Shown in pieces: positions 8,734 to 16,985 of a stretch of 64,000 nucleotides of DNA. Position 1 is the stretch's first letter. Each line of letters starts with the position of its first letter. The stretch comes from Prado023 sp963714995 (GTDB lineage: Bacteria; Actinomycetota; Actinomycetes; S36-B12; CAIYMF01), in the NCBI GenBank assembly GCA_963714995.1, contig CAVQQP010000006.1:1-64000 (forward strand). The letters are read 5' to 3'. A program made the position numbers and the translations under genes. Below the pieces are notes generated by a model. That model was not told the origin of the DNA, did no database searches, and saw nothing but the letters and a program-made list of their open reading frames with translations.

Positions 8734-9699
8734 TCAGCTGCCCAGGGCCTGGGCGATGGCCAGGTACAGCGGGATTCCGATGATCAGGTTGAAGGGGAAC
8801 GTGATGCCCAGGCTGGCCGTGAGGTAGAACCCCGGGTTCGCGTCGGGAAGGGCGAGGCGCACCGCGGCGGGGGCCGCGATGTAGGAGGCGCTCGCGGTCA
8901 GCACCCCGAGGATCGCCGCCCCTCCGGTCGACAGCCCGACCGCCAGGCCGGCGACGATCCCGAGCGTCCCGGACACGATCGGGAAGGCGATGGCGAACGC
9001 CACCAGGCCGGGACCCGCCTTCGGCAGGTCGCGCAGGCGCTTGGCCGCGATGACGCCCATCTCCAGCAGGAACAGGGTCAGCACGCCGACGAACAGCCCG
9101 CCGAAGAGGGGCTCGACCTTGGCGTAGCCGGCGGTGCCGGTGACCAGCCCGAGCAGCAGCCCACCGACGAGCAGCAGCACGCTGCGACCGGTCAGGATCT
9201 CGCGCAGCGACTCGCCCCATGACGCCGAGCGCGTGACGTGCCGACCGGCCAGCATCAGCCCGACGATGATCGCGGGGACCTCGAGGACCGCCAGCAGCGT
9301 GGTCACGTACCCCTCGTAGCTGATCCCCGCGCTGGTCAGGAACACCACCGCGGCGGTGAACGTGACCAGCGAGGTCGAGCCGTAGTGCGCCGCCATCGCC
9401 CCGCGGTCCACGGGGCCGAGCCGCGTTGTCCAGCGCAGGACGACGAATGCGAGCAGGGGGATCAGCACGCCCAGGGCGAGGGTGACCAGGATCGGCCCGA
9501 TGACCTCGCCCGCCGGGGCCTGGGACAGCGCCACGCCACCCTTGATCCCGATGCCCAGGAGCAGGTAGAAGCTCAGGAACTGGTAGATCGGCTCGGGCAG
9601 GCGCAGGTCCCCGCCGATCGAGGTGGCCAGCAGCCCGAGCAGGAACGCCAGGACCGGCGGTGAGGTCAGGTTGGCGACGGCCAGCTGCCAGGTGTCCAT
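8734..9699 (-). CDS. sbtA: SbtA-type sodium-dependent bicarbonate permease
   Basis: A 321-residue protein of about ten transmembrane helices in two inverted halves. Recognisable SbtA features are LTSPPVLAFLLGLLA at the start, EPIYQFLSFYLLLGIGIKGG, GAMAAHYGSTSLVTF and SASYIAAPAAVRLALPDANPG. The family imports bicarbonate with sodium; outside photosynthetic bacteria the role is probably to feed carboxylases or control pH. It sits three bases after the winged-helix gene and 11 before sbtB, so all are co-transcribed. Substrate is inferred from the family and the PII partner. Confidence 0.85.
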   Translation of the reverse strand: MDTWQLAVANLTSPPVLAFLLGLLATSIGGDLRLPEPIYQFLSFYLLLGIGIKGGVALSQAPAGEVIGPILVTLALGVLIPLLAFVVLRWTTRLGPVDRGAMAAHYGSTSLVTFTAAVVFLTSAGISYEGYVTTLLAVLEVPAIIVGLMLAGRHVTRSASWGESLREILTGRSVLLLVGGLLLGLVTGTAGYAKVEPLFGGLFVGVLTLFLLEMGVIAAKRLRDLPKAGPGLVAFAIAFPIVSGTLGIVAGLAVGLSTGGAAILGVLTASASYIAAPAAVRLALPDANPGFYLTASLGITFPFNLIIGIPLYLAIAQALGS

Positions 9700-9702
9700 C
9701 GG

Positions 9703-9996
9703 TCAGGCGAAGAGCGCCAGCAGGTCGCCCACCTGGTGGTCGGACTCGGCGGGATGCCGGAAGGGCCGGTGCTCGTTGACGACGTAGTGCGTGCGGCGTC
9801 CGTGGGGGACGCGGGTGAGATAGCCCCCCTCCTCCAGGTCGCGCAGGATGTTGAGGGTCGCCCGCTCGGTGATCCCCACCACCGCCGCGATGTCGCGCAC
9901 GCGCGCATCGGGGTTGCGGTGGACGAAGACCAGGACGTGGCCGTGGTTGGTCAGCAGCGTCCACGTGCGGGCACCGGTCGCCAGCGTGTCATCCAT
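9703..9996 (-). CDS. winged-helix transcription regulator
   Basis: A 97-residue single-domain regulator. The helix-turn-helix is in DARVRDIAAVVGITERATLNILRDLEEGGYL, with the wing VPHGRRTHYVVNEH. It looks like the MarR/ArsR-like winged-helix class with no ligand-binding domain. The ATG at 9996 was chosen because ACAAGGAG lies eight bases upstream. Its first codons overlap the end of the TerC gene by eight bases, and sbtA starts three bases after its stop. It is the likely controller of this operon, with the palindrome at 11093-11107 as the obvious candidate operator. Confidence 0.8.
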   Translation of the reverse strand: MDDTLATGARTWTLLTNHGHVLVFVHRNPDARVRDIAAVVGITERATLNILRDLEEGGYLTRVPHGRRTHYVVNEHRPFRHPAESDHQVGDLLALFA

Positions 9997-11044
9997 GGAT
10001 CTGCTCCTTGTCATCGGCGCCGGCACGGGTGCCGGGCTGGGTGTCAGCGGTGGCGCCGGCGGGTGGGTCCCCGGCCGTCGCCTCGTCCGCGGTCGAGCTC
10101 AACGACTCGGGGTGGGGGTGCGGCGCCGCCGGCATGCCGCGGGTGGCTCGCAGGCTGGCGACGATCGCGACCGTGATGATCGTGGCGACCACGCCCAGGC
10201 TCAGCCAGGTGGGCATCTTGTAGATGTCGACCTGCAGGACCAGCTTGATCCCGACCCAGACCAGCACGAGGCCCAGGCCCAGCTTGAGGTAGACGAAGCG
10301 GTGCATCAGGTCGGCGAGCAGGAAGTACATGGCGCGCAGCCCCAGGATCGCGAACGCGTTGGCGGTGAACACCAGGAACGGCTCCTGGGTGACGGCGAAG
10401 ATCGCCGGGATCGAGTCGACGGCGAACACGATGTCGGTGAACTCCACCAGGACCAGGACCAGCAGCAGGGGGGTGGCCACCAGGGCTCCGTTGCGGCGGG
10501 TGAAGAACTTCTGGCCCTCGTACTCATCGGTCATCGGCACGTAGCGGCGGAACAGCCGCACCACCCCCGAGGTCGAGGGGTCGAAGTGCTTGTTGCGGTG
10601 GCGCATCATCATCACGCCGGTGAACACCAGGAACGCACCGAAGATGTACAGGATCCAGATGTACTCCTTGATCGCCGCGGAGCCGGCCCAGATGAACAGC
10701 CCGCGCATGACCAGCGCCCCGACGACCCCGTAGAACAGGACCCGGTGCTGGTAGCGGGCGGGCACCGCGAAGTAGCTGAAGATGATCGCCCAGACGAACA
10801 CGTTGTCCACGGCCAACGACTTCTCGATCAGGTACCCGGCGTAGTACTGCCCGGCGAACTCGCCCCCGACGGTGGCCCAGACGATCAGCCCGAACCCGAC
10901 GCCCATCGCGACCCACACGGCTGACCAGATCGCGGCCTCCTTCGCCGAGATCACATGGGCGTCCCGGTGGGCGAACAGATCGATGGCCAACATGACCACG
11001 ATCACCCCCAGGACCGCCAACCAGACCGTCAACGACACATCCAT
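9989..11044 (-). CDS. TerC/Alx family membrane protein
   Basis: A 351-residue integral membrane protein with about nine helices. The TerC hallmarks are SLAVDNVFVWAIIFSYF, the paired acidic helix VLVEFTDIVFAVDSIPAIFAV, and AFAILGLRAMYFLLADL. TerC and Alx proteins export manganese or act in metal insertion into secreted proteins and in tellurite resistance or alkaline pH response. The last 50 residues are a hydrophilic Pro/Ala/Thr-rich cytoplasmic tail. It is the first gene of a TerC / regulator / SbtA / SbtB transcription unit, which suggests a link between metal or pH homeostasis and bicarbonate uptake. Confidence 0.9.
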   Translation of the reverse strand: MDVSLTVWLAVLGVIVVMLAIDLFAHRDAHVISAKEAAIWSAVWVAMGVGFGLIVWATVGGEFAGQYYAGYLIEKSLAVDNVFVWAIIFSYFAVPARYQHRVLFYGVVGALVMRGLFIWAGSAAIKEYIWILYIFGAFLVFTGVMMMRHRNKHFDPSTSGVVRLFRRYVPMTDEYEGQKFFTRRNGALVATPLLLVLVLVEFTDIVFAVDSIPAIFAVTQEPFLVFTANAFAILGLRAMYFLLADLMHRFVYLKLGLGLVLVWVGIKLVLQVDIYKMPTWLSLGVVATIITVAIVASLRATRGMPAAPHPHPESLSSTADEATAGDPPAGATADTQPGTRAGADDKEQIHG

Positions 11045-11092
11045 CGCGTGCTCACTGCTCCCTTGATCGGTGTCTCAATTCACGAAACACAT

Positions 11093-11107
11093 TGCATGAA
11101 TCATGCA
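11093..11107. promoter_or_regulatory. candidate operator TGCATGA-A-TCATGCA
   Basis: A perfect 7+1+7 inverted repeat 49 bases upstream of the TerC start, in an AT-rich island of otherwise GC-rich sequence. Its size and symmetry suit a dimeric winged-helix regulator such as the one encoded in the operon. A TTGTGA hexamer abuts it on the minus strand. Confidence 0.55.
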
Positions 11108-11157
11108 TCACAAGGAGGGGTGGGTGCAAACCGGTCCCCCGCGGCACGAGCGCCAGC

Positions 11158-11198
11158 GGTAGTCGAAACCGACCTCTGGATCGACCGGATCGACTACC
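11158..11198. repeat. degenerate copy of the GGTAGTCGA palindromic repeat
   Basis: GGTAGTCGA...TCGACTACC, 41 bp, the same length and ends as the copies at 17639 and 50953. Here the outer nine bases still pair but the inner left arm has diverged. It lies between the TerC start and the ABC1-kinase stop. Confidence 0.75.
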
Positions 11199-11210
11199 AG
11201 TGCCCGGCGG

Positions 11211-12527
11211 TCACCCCGCCGGTTCGGCGAACCCGGGCAGGTGGGCCTCGAGCTCCGGGCGCACCGGCACCGTGGCCCCCAGTCCGCACAGCACGCCGAC
11301 GAGCCCGAGCCACAGCCGATGGGTGAACAGCTGGTCGGCGGGGATCGTCAGCTGCAGGGCCACCGTGAAGTCCGGGTTGCGCGGGTCGTTGACCCGACCG
11401 AACTCCGACTTCAGCCACTCACGACTGAACGTGAACTCCTCGTGGCGCGACGGCTCGCTGAACGGCGAGAGGTAGTCGATGAGCTTCTCGACCTCGATGT
11501 GCTGACCGGGGGCGACGAACCCGCCCTCGCGCAGCCGGCGCTCGACCATCGCCGGGTCGGTGGCGGTCATGGCCCGGATCAGCCCCCCGAAGGTCGGCGG
11601 CAGCCCGCCGGGCATGACCAGGACGGAGCCGAAGTCGAGCACGCCCATCCGGCCGTCGGGCAGCAGCCGGAAGTTGCCGGGGTGCGGATCGGTGTGCAGC
11701 AGGCCCACCCGTGCCGGTGAGGTGAGGAAGAAGTGCTGGTAGGCCGCACCGAGGTGATCGCGTTCGGCCGCCGTGCCATCGCGGGCCACCTGGGCCAGGC
11801 CGACACCGTCCATCCAGTGGCTGACCAGCACCCCCCGGGTCGCGGCCAGCACGGGCGGCACCACGTAGTGGGCGTCACCGGCGTAGGCAGCGGCGAAGGC
11901 GCGCTGGTGGTCGGCCTCGGTGCGGTAGTCGAGCTCCTCGCCCAGACGGGTGCGCAGCTCGGCCACGAGCGGTGGCATGGCCATGCCCCGGGCCACCAGG
12001 GAGGTCAGGCGGAGCGTGACGGCCAGGGAGCGCACATCCCCCGCGACCGCCTCGGCCACCCCCGGGTACTGGACCTTGACCGCGACGGGAGTCCCGTCGG
12101 ACCACACCGCGCGATGGACCTGGCCGATCGAGGCCGCCGCACTCGGGTGCTCGTCGAACTCGCGGAACTGGGCGCGCCACCCGGGTCCGAGCTCGGACTC
12201 GAGCACGGGGAGGACCTCGGCGAACGGCAGGCCCGGGTTGTCCTCCTGCAGGGCGCCGAGGGCGTGCTGCCACGAGTCGTCGGGGTCGGAGGGGAACAGC
12301 GCGTCGACGGTGGAGAGCAGCTGGCCGAGCTTCAGCGCACCGCCCTTCAGGCTGCCCAGCGTGGCGCGTGTGTCGGCGGCAGTCGCAGTGCGCGCCTGCT
12401 CGCGCAGCACCGCTCGGTCCTGGCCGAGGATGCCCTTGGCCTGGATCGCCACCGCCCGACCGACCGCGCGGGCCGGGAGCCCGGCGAGGGTCGCGCTGCG
12501 GCGCAGGCGGGACGTGGGGACGGGCAT
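11211..12527 (-). CDS. ABC1/UbiB-family atypical kinase
   Basis: A 438-residue ABC1 (AarF/UbiB/COQ8) family protein. The diagnostic KxGQ motif is LKLGQLLS (about residues 65-72), the nucleotide loop is AAASIGQVHRA, the lysine is in VAVKVQYPGV, and the catalytic region is LLHTDPHPGNFRLL with VLDFGS. These unusual kinases act on lipids or quinone biosynthesis complexes, often as ATPases. There is no C-terminal membrane anchor, unlike E. coli UbiB. It is monocistronic. The exact substrate cannot be told from sequence. Confidence 0.9.
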   Translation of the reverse strand: MPVPTSRLRRSATLAGLPARAVGRAVAIQAKGILGQDRAVLREQARTATAADTRATLGSLKGGALKLGQLLSTVDALFPSDPDDSWQHALGALQEDNPGLPFAEVLPVLESELGPGWRAQFREFDEHPSAAASIGQVHRAVWSDGTPVAVKVQYPGVAEAVAGDVRSLAVTLRLTSLVARGMAMPPLVAELRTRLGEELDYRTEADHQRAFAAAYAGDAHYVVPPVLAATRGVLVSHWMDGVGLAQVARDGTAAERDHLGAAYQHFFLTSPARVGLLHTDPHPGNFRLLPDGRMGVLDFGSVLVMPGGLPPTFGGLIRAMTATDPAMVERRLREGGFVAPGQHIEVEKLIDYLSPFSEPSRHEEFTFSREWLKSEFGRVNDPRNPDFTVALQLTIPADQLFTHRLWLGLVGVLCGLGATVPVRPELEAHLPGFAEPAG

Positions 12528-12635
12528 GCACCCAGTATCCGTCGGGAGTCCGGGCCCGCCAGCGCTGGGCGGTGGGGGCCGCGAGCAGGGGCCGGCGGCG
12601 CCGCGCGAGCGGGCGCCGGGCGGCGGTGGTGAGGG

Positions 12636-13853
12636 TCAGCCGAACGACTGGCCCTCACCGCGGTAGGTCAGGGCCGCGCCGATCACGCGCTCGCCGTCCA
12701 CCAGGTGGAACCGGGGGAACCGCTCTGCGAGCTCGCCGGCCTTCGCGTGGCGCATCCAGACCAGCTCGCCGATCCGCAGCCGGTCGGCAGGCGCCCCGTG
12801 CACCGGGGTCTGGACCTCTCCGGCGCCCTCGGTGCCGCTCAGCGAGAGGCCCGCGGGCAGGTGGACCACCGGGAGTCGTTGGGCGTCGGCCGGACCGGAC
12901 GCGAGGTAGCCACCGCTGAAGAGCGTGGCCCAGCCGGGTGCGGGCCGGCGGACCACCGGCAGGGCGAACAGGGCCGCCGGGCGGGGGCGGAACGCGGAGT
13001 AGGTGTCGAACAGGTGCGGCCCGAACACCCCGCTGCCCGCGGCCACCTCGGTGACCGCGGCCTCGGCGCTCGTGCTCTCGATGCTGCCGGTCCCGCCGCC
13101 GTTGACGAACCGGAGGCTCGCCACCTCGCGGACCGCCGCCACGACCTCGGACCGCCGCTGGGCGAGCTCGGCCGCCGATCGGGACTGCATCGCCCGGATC
13201 GCCGCCCCCTTCGCCCGCGCCCCGGGAGGTCGGTCGCCGACCCCGGCGATCTGGGCCTCGTAGGCCATCACCCCGTCCAGGTGCAGCCCCGGGCGCCGGA
13301 CGATCTCGCGGGCCAGCGCTGCTGCCTGCGCGGGTGTGCGCACGGGGGAGCGCCGGACCCCCAGGTGGAGTCGGGCCGATCCCCGTGGCCGGTAGGAGGC
13401 ATCGACGTCGATCGCCACCTTGATCGGCACGGCGGGCCGCGTCGCCGAAGGACCGGCGGCGGACGCGATGAGATCCAGGTGCTCGACGCAGTCCACCATC
13501 AACGTGATCGCCGCAGCGGCCGCCTCGTCGCCGGCGAGGTCGGCGATCGCTGCGACGTCCACGGTCGGGTAGGCCACGACGACGTCGTCCGACGATCCGG
13601 CGCGGACCAGGAACAGCGCCTCGGGCAGGGAGTACCCCAGCAGGCCGGCGTATCCGGGCAGGGCTGCGACCTGCTCGATCACCGAGCGGACGCGCAGGCT
13701 CTTGGTCGCCAGCCGGATCGGAGTGCCCTGGGCTCGCCGGACGAGGTCGGCGGCGTTGGCGTGCATGGCCGGCACGTCGAGGATGGCCAGCGGGGCGGCC
13801 AGCCCCTCGACCGCAGCGTCATAGCGGACCTTCAACGCGGTGGGATCCTCCAC
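12636..13853 (-). CDS. PLP-dependent alanine racemase/D-threonine aldolase-like enzyme
   Basis: A 405-residue protein with an alanine-racemase N-terminal barrel and a D-serine dehydratase-like C-terminal domain. The PLP lysine is probably in TPIRLATKSLRVRSV, with VAIDVDASYRP, DGVMAYEAQIAGVGD and VNGGGTGSIEST as phosphate-binding regions. MRHAKAGE and RFHLVDGERV mark the metal-binding C-terminal domain of D-threonine aldolase/D-serine dehydratases (DSD1 type). It would cleave or deaminate D-amino acids. The GTG at 13853 sits seven bases behind a TAGGGT -10 element, so the message is leaderless. It is divergent from the lactone oxidase with only 24 bases between. Confidence 0.85.
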   Translation of the reverse strand: MEDPTALKVRYDAAVEGLAAPLAILDVPAMHANAADLVRRAQGTPIRLATKSLRVRSVIEQVAALPGYAGLLGYSLPEALFLVRAGSSDDVVVAYPTVDVAAIADLAGDEAAAAAITLMVDCVEHLDLIASAAGPSATRPAVPIKVAIDVDASYRPRGSARLHLGVRRSPVRTPAQAAALAREIVRRPGLHLDGVMAYEAQIAGVGDRPPGARAKGAAIRAMQSRSAAELAQRRSEVVAAVREVASLRFVNGGGTGSIESTSAEAAVTEVAAGSGVFGPHLFDTYSAFRPRPAALFALPVVRRPAPGWATLFSGGYLASGPADAQRLPVVHLPAGLSLSGTEGAGEVQTPVHGAPADRLRIGELVWMRHAKAGELAERFPRFHLVDGERVIGAALTYRGEGQSFG

Positions 13854-13860
13854 CCGCCGC

Positions 13861-13870
13861 ACCCTACCCG
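13861..13870. promoter_or_regulatory. overlapping divergent -10 elements
   Basis: On the minus strand TAGGGT (13866-13861) lies seven bases before the aldolase GTG. On the plus strand TACCCG (13865-13870) lies seven bases before the oxidase ATG. The two hexamers share two bases, so both leaderless genes start from one 10-bp region and each -35 must lie in the other gene. Confidence 0.5.
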
Positions 13871-13877
13871 TGGCAGC

Positions 13878-15188
13878 ATGGCCGCCGTGGTGATCGAGGG
13901 CACGCGCAACTGGTCGGGGAATGTGGCGTGGCAGCCGGTGGAGGTCGTGCGCCCGGCCGACGTGGATGATCTTCGCCACGTCCTGGCCCGTGCCCGGGCT
14001 GCCGGGCGCAGCGTGCGGCCCGCCGGGTCGCGGCACTCGTTCACGCCCCTGTGCGCCACGGACGGCGTCAGCCTCGACCTGGGTGCGTTCAGCGGGATCC
14101 GCTCGGTGGACGGCGACGTCGTCACCGTCGGGGCCGGCACCCCGCTGCATGAGCTGAACCTGCTGCTCGACGGGATCGGGCGAGCGGTGGCCAACCTCGG
14201 CGACATCGACCGGCAGACCCTCGCGGGTGCGATCAGCACCGGCACGCACGGCACCGGTGCCACCTTCGGTGGTCTGGCCGCGCAGGTCGAGGCGTTCACG
14301 CTGGTGACGGCCACCGGCGACCAGGTGCGCTGCTCCGCGGACAGCGAACCGGACCTGTTCCACGCCGCGCTCGTCGGGCTCGGGGCGTTCGGCGTGGTGA
14401 CGGAGATCGCCCTGCGGACGGTGCCCGCGTTCGGCCTGCACCAGACGGTGGCCCCGGACTCCTACGAGCAGGTGATGCAGGAGCTGCCCGCGCGGCTGGA
14501 GGCGCACCACTTCGAGTTCTTCTGGTTCCCGCTCAGCGACGTCGCCCAGAGCAAGTCCTCACGCCGGATGGATCCGGGCGAGGCGACCGCACCGCTGTCG
14601 CCTGCCCGGCACTACGTCGAGGACGTGCTGGTGGAGAACGCGGCGCTGGCCGCGATGTGCCGGATCGCCCGCCGCAGCCCCGCCCAGCTCCCGCGCCTGC
14701 ACCGGTTGGTCGGACGGGTGATGAGCCGGCGGGAGTCCTCCGATGCATCCTTCCGGATGTTCGCCACGACACGCAGTGTCCGGTTCCTGGAGAGCGAGTA
14801 CGCCGTCCCGCGCGCCGCGCTGCCCGAGGTGCTCGGCGCGGTCGGCGACCTCGCTCGGCGGCTGCCCGTGGGCCCGGCGTTCCCGGTGGAGGTCCGTTTC
14901 GCTGCCGCCGATGACGTCTGGCTGTCCACGGGGTACGGGCGCGAGAACGCCTACGTGGCGGTCCATCAGTACGTTGGGATGCCCTTCGAGGAGTACTTCG
15001 CCGAGTTCGCGCGGATCGTCGCCGGCGTGGCCGGACGCCCGCACTGGGGCAAGATGCACCCGCTCGGCGCTGCTGATCTCGAGGGCCTGTACCCGCGGTT
15101 CGCCCAGGCGGCTGCCCTGCGCCGGGAGGTCGACCCGCAGGGGCTGTTCCTCAACGGCCACCTGCGCGAGGTGTTCGGCGAGGCCTGA
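13878..15188 (+). CDS. FAD-linked sugar 1,4-lactone oxidase (L-gulono/D-arabinono type)
   Basis: A 436-residue vanillyl-alcohol-oxidase-superfamily flavoenzyme. The FAD-binding domain shows RPAGSRHSFTPL (the His position is where FAD is covalently held in relatives), TVGAGTPLHELN, GDIDRQTLAGAISTGTHGTG and GAFGVVTEI. The C-terminal domain ends with the HWxK-type motif PHWGKMHPL and PQGLFLN, typical of aldonolactone oxidases. It oxidises a sugar lactone such as L-gulono-1,4-lactone or D-arabinono-1,4-lactone; many actinobacterial members are dehydrogenases rather than oxidases. It may be a leaderless gene paired with the aldolase. Confidence 0.88.
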   Translation: MAAVVIEGTRNWSGNVAWQPVEVVRPADVDDLRHVLARARAAGRSVRPAGSRHSFTPLCATDGVSLDLGAFSGIRSVDGDVVTVGAGTPLHELNLLLDGIGRAVANLGDIDRQTLAGAISTGTHGTGATFGGLAAQVEAFTLVTATGDQVRCSADSEPDLFHAALVGLGAFGVVTEIALRTVPAFGLHQTVAPDSYEQVMQELPARLEAHHFEFFWFPLSDVAQSKSSRRMDPGEATAPLSPARHYVEDVLVENAALAAMCRIARRSPAQLPRLHRLVGRVMSRRESSDASFRMFATTRSVRFLESEYAVPRAALPEVLGAVGDLARRLPVGPAFPVEVRFAAADDVWLSTGYGRENAYVAVHQYVGMPFEEYFAEFARIVAGVAGRPHWGKMHPLGAADLEGLYPRFAQAAALRREVDPQGLFLNGHLREVFGEA

Positions 15189-15307
15189 GGGGCCACCGCC
15201 GCTCTCGCGTCATCCGGATCGGCCCAGACCCATGGGCCGTGCGCGCCAGCCGACCTGGATCGTCCGCCCGAGTGCCAGGCGACCCGCAGCGATCACTCGT
15301 GCGTGAC

Positions 15308-16237
15308 TCAGGCGAGCTGGTGCTCCACCTGGGACAGGATCTCGCCGCACAGCAGGTGCGTGGCCAGGGCATCGCCACCGTCGAGCACCTCGCCGGCCCG
15401 CACGGAGGCGAGCAGCCCGGCGACCATGGTCGTGAACCCGCGCTGCTGCGCCACGGAGGCCCAGTTGTCGGGTTGCCGGTGCTCGGCCACGCCCCCGACC
15501 CGGTCGACCACGTCCACCAGGTCCGTGACCCGCCGGGCGCGTCCGGGAGCCATCGCATCGAGGATCTCGATCGTCTGGCCGCTGTCGCGGTCCATGACCC
15601 CGACCCCGAGGCGTCCGCCCTGGCGCAGGGTGATGGCCACCCGCGCCAGCGTGCCGTCCGCGCCGGCGCGGGCCACGACCTGCACGTCGTCCGGTTCGGG
15701 CGCGACCAGGAACCGCAGCGTGTCGACGACGTGGACGAAGTCGTCGAACACCACGAGCCGGGGGTCGTCCGCGAGGCCCACCCGGTTCTTGGTCAGCACG
15801 ACCGTGTCCAGGCCCGGCCATCGCGCCACCTCGGCGTAGGCCGGGGTGAACCGGCGGTTGAAGCAGACCGCCAACGAGACGCCGGCGTCCCGCGCCCGGG
15901 TGACGACCGCGTCGGCCTCGAGTGCGGTGAGTGCCAGCGGCTTGTCGATGAAGGCCGGGATCCCGGCATCGATCAGGCTCACGGCAATGGCCGGGTGCGC
16001 CACGGTGGCGGCGTGCACGAACGCCGCGTCCAGTGGCTGGCCTGAGGCCAGGGCATCCTCGACCGTCGCGTACCCCTCCGCGATGCGCCAGGCGGACTGC
16101 AGCGTCGCCCGGCGCTCGGGGTCGCGGGTGATCAGGACCGGCTCGACCCCGGCCTCGGCGGCCAGGACCGGCAGGTAGGCCTTCGCTGCGATGTCCCCGA
16201 GTCCGATCAGTCCCACGCGCAGCCGACGCTCATCCAT
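15308..16237 (-). CDS. Gfo/Idh/MocA-family oxidoreductase
   Basis: A 309-residue NAD(P)-dependent oxidoreductase. The Rossmann fold starts at RVGLIGLGDIAAKAYLPVL, and the family signature IPAFIDKPLALT carries the EKP-like lysine (DKP here). The C-terminal sheet domain holds VFDDFVHVVDTLRF with the catalytic His. Substrates are normally cyclic polyols or sugars. The ATG at 16237 begins directly with the Rossmann strand, and a CAGGAT hexamer six bases upstream fits a leaderless start. It is slightly short for the family. No sugar operon surrounds it, so the substrate is open. An inverted repeat CGGCCCA...TGGGCCG at 15220-15239 lies beyond its stop. Confidence 0.87.
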   Translation of the reverse strand: MDERRLRVGLIGLGDIAAKAYLPVLAAEAGVEPVLITRDPERRATLQSAWRIAEGYATVEDALASGQPLDAAFVHAATVAHPAIAVSLIDAGIPAFIDKPLALTALEADAVVTRARDAGVSLAVCFNRRFTPAYAEVARWPGLDTVVLTKNRVGLADDPRLVVFDDFVHVVDTLRFLVAPEPDDVQVVARAGADGTLARVAITLRQGGRLGVGVMDRDSGQTIEILDAMAPGRARRVTDLVDVVDRVGGVAEHRQPDNWASVAQQRGFTTMVAGLLASVRAGEVLDGGDALATHLLCGEILSQVEHQLA

Positions 16238-16334
16238 GGGTCCATCCTGCCCGCATCTCTGGTGCTCGGGCGGCTCGGCGGAGCAGGATGGGGGGTCGGC
16301 ACCGGCGGGGACCGAGCGCACCGAGGAGGCGGAC

Positions 16335-16937
16335 ATGGCCCAGTACGCGCACGGAATCGCGGTCTCCCCGGGTCAGCCGGTGGTCGGCCTCGACTTCGAC
16401 GGCGTGCTCAACATCACCGCCCGCGGCGACCTGCCCGACGGGTTCGCACTGCACCTCGTCGAGCTGGACCGGGAGAACTGGCCGCACCATCCCTACATCC
16501 GGCCGCTCCCCGAGGGCCGGGGGCCCTTCGTGCACGGCGTGGTCGTGAGTCGGGCGCACGGGCGCATGGTCCGCGACTGGATCGCCGCTGGCGCCCGCGT
16601 CGTCTGGGCCACGACCTGGGAGCGGGCGGTCCTGCGCAACGCACACCTCTGCGACATCCCCGACCTGCCCGTCCTGGAGATCTCGAAGGTGCTGTCGGGT
16701 CAGCTCCCGCTGCGCACCGCTGACTGGAAGGTGGCGGGCCTGCAGGCGGCGTTCGCCGGGCACCCGATCGTGTGGGTCGACGACTTCGGCGCCGACCTCC
16801 GCGGGGAGTCCAGCTACGGCGATCCGCCGGCCCCGATGCTCGTGGTCGCTCCGGATGAGGCCGTCGGCCTCACCGCGGAGCAGTCCGCCGAGGTAGTGGC
16901 CTTCGTCCAGCGATGGGCCCCCGGCAGGGGGAGCTGA
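16335..16937 (+). CDS. HAD-like protein (SAK-type HAD domain)
   Basis: A 200-residue protein with a HAD-fold start, VVGLDFDGVLNI (about residues 16-27), in which DFDG carries the nucleophile Asp. It also has WATTWERAVLRN and a late acidic strand IVWVDDFGADLR. This pattern matches small HAD proteins often annotated as hydrolases or in polynucleotide-kinase-like pairs. There is no cap domain. GAGGAGGC lies just before the ATG. It is followed 48 bases on by a separately promoted MOSC gene. The substrate is unknown. Confidence 0.72.
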   Translation: MAQYAHGIAVSPGQPVVGLDFDGVLNITARGDLPDGFALHLVELDRENWPHHPYIRPLPEGRGPFVHGVVVSRAHGRMVRDWIAAGARVVWATTWERAVLRNAHLCDIPDLPVLEISKVLSGQLPLRTADWKVAGLQAAFAGHPIVWVDDFGADLRGESSYGDPPAPMLVVAPDEAVGLTAEQSAEVVAFVQRWAPGRGS

Positions 16938-16973
16938 CGAGGCTGCCGCCACCGCCGGGCGCGAGCGGCGCAC

Positions 16974-16979
16974 TACGCT
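16974..16979 (+). promoter_or_regulatory. leaderless -10 element (TACGCT) of the MOSC gene
   Basis: TACGCT is six bases before the ATG at 16986 and no ribosome binding site is present, so the MOSC gene is probably transcribed as a leaderless message. Confidence 0.45.
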
Positions 16980-16985
16980 GCGGCG

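Noticed and set aside
12636..14510. N-terminal extension of the aldolase frame to 14510
   Set aside because: The added residues are antisense to the oxidase and unrelated to the family; a leaderless GTG at 13853 fits better.
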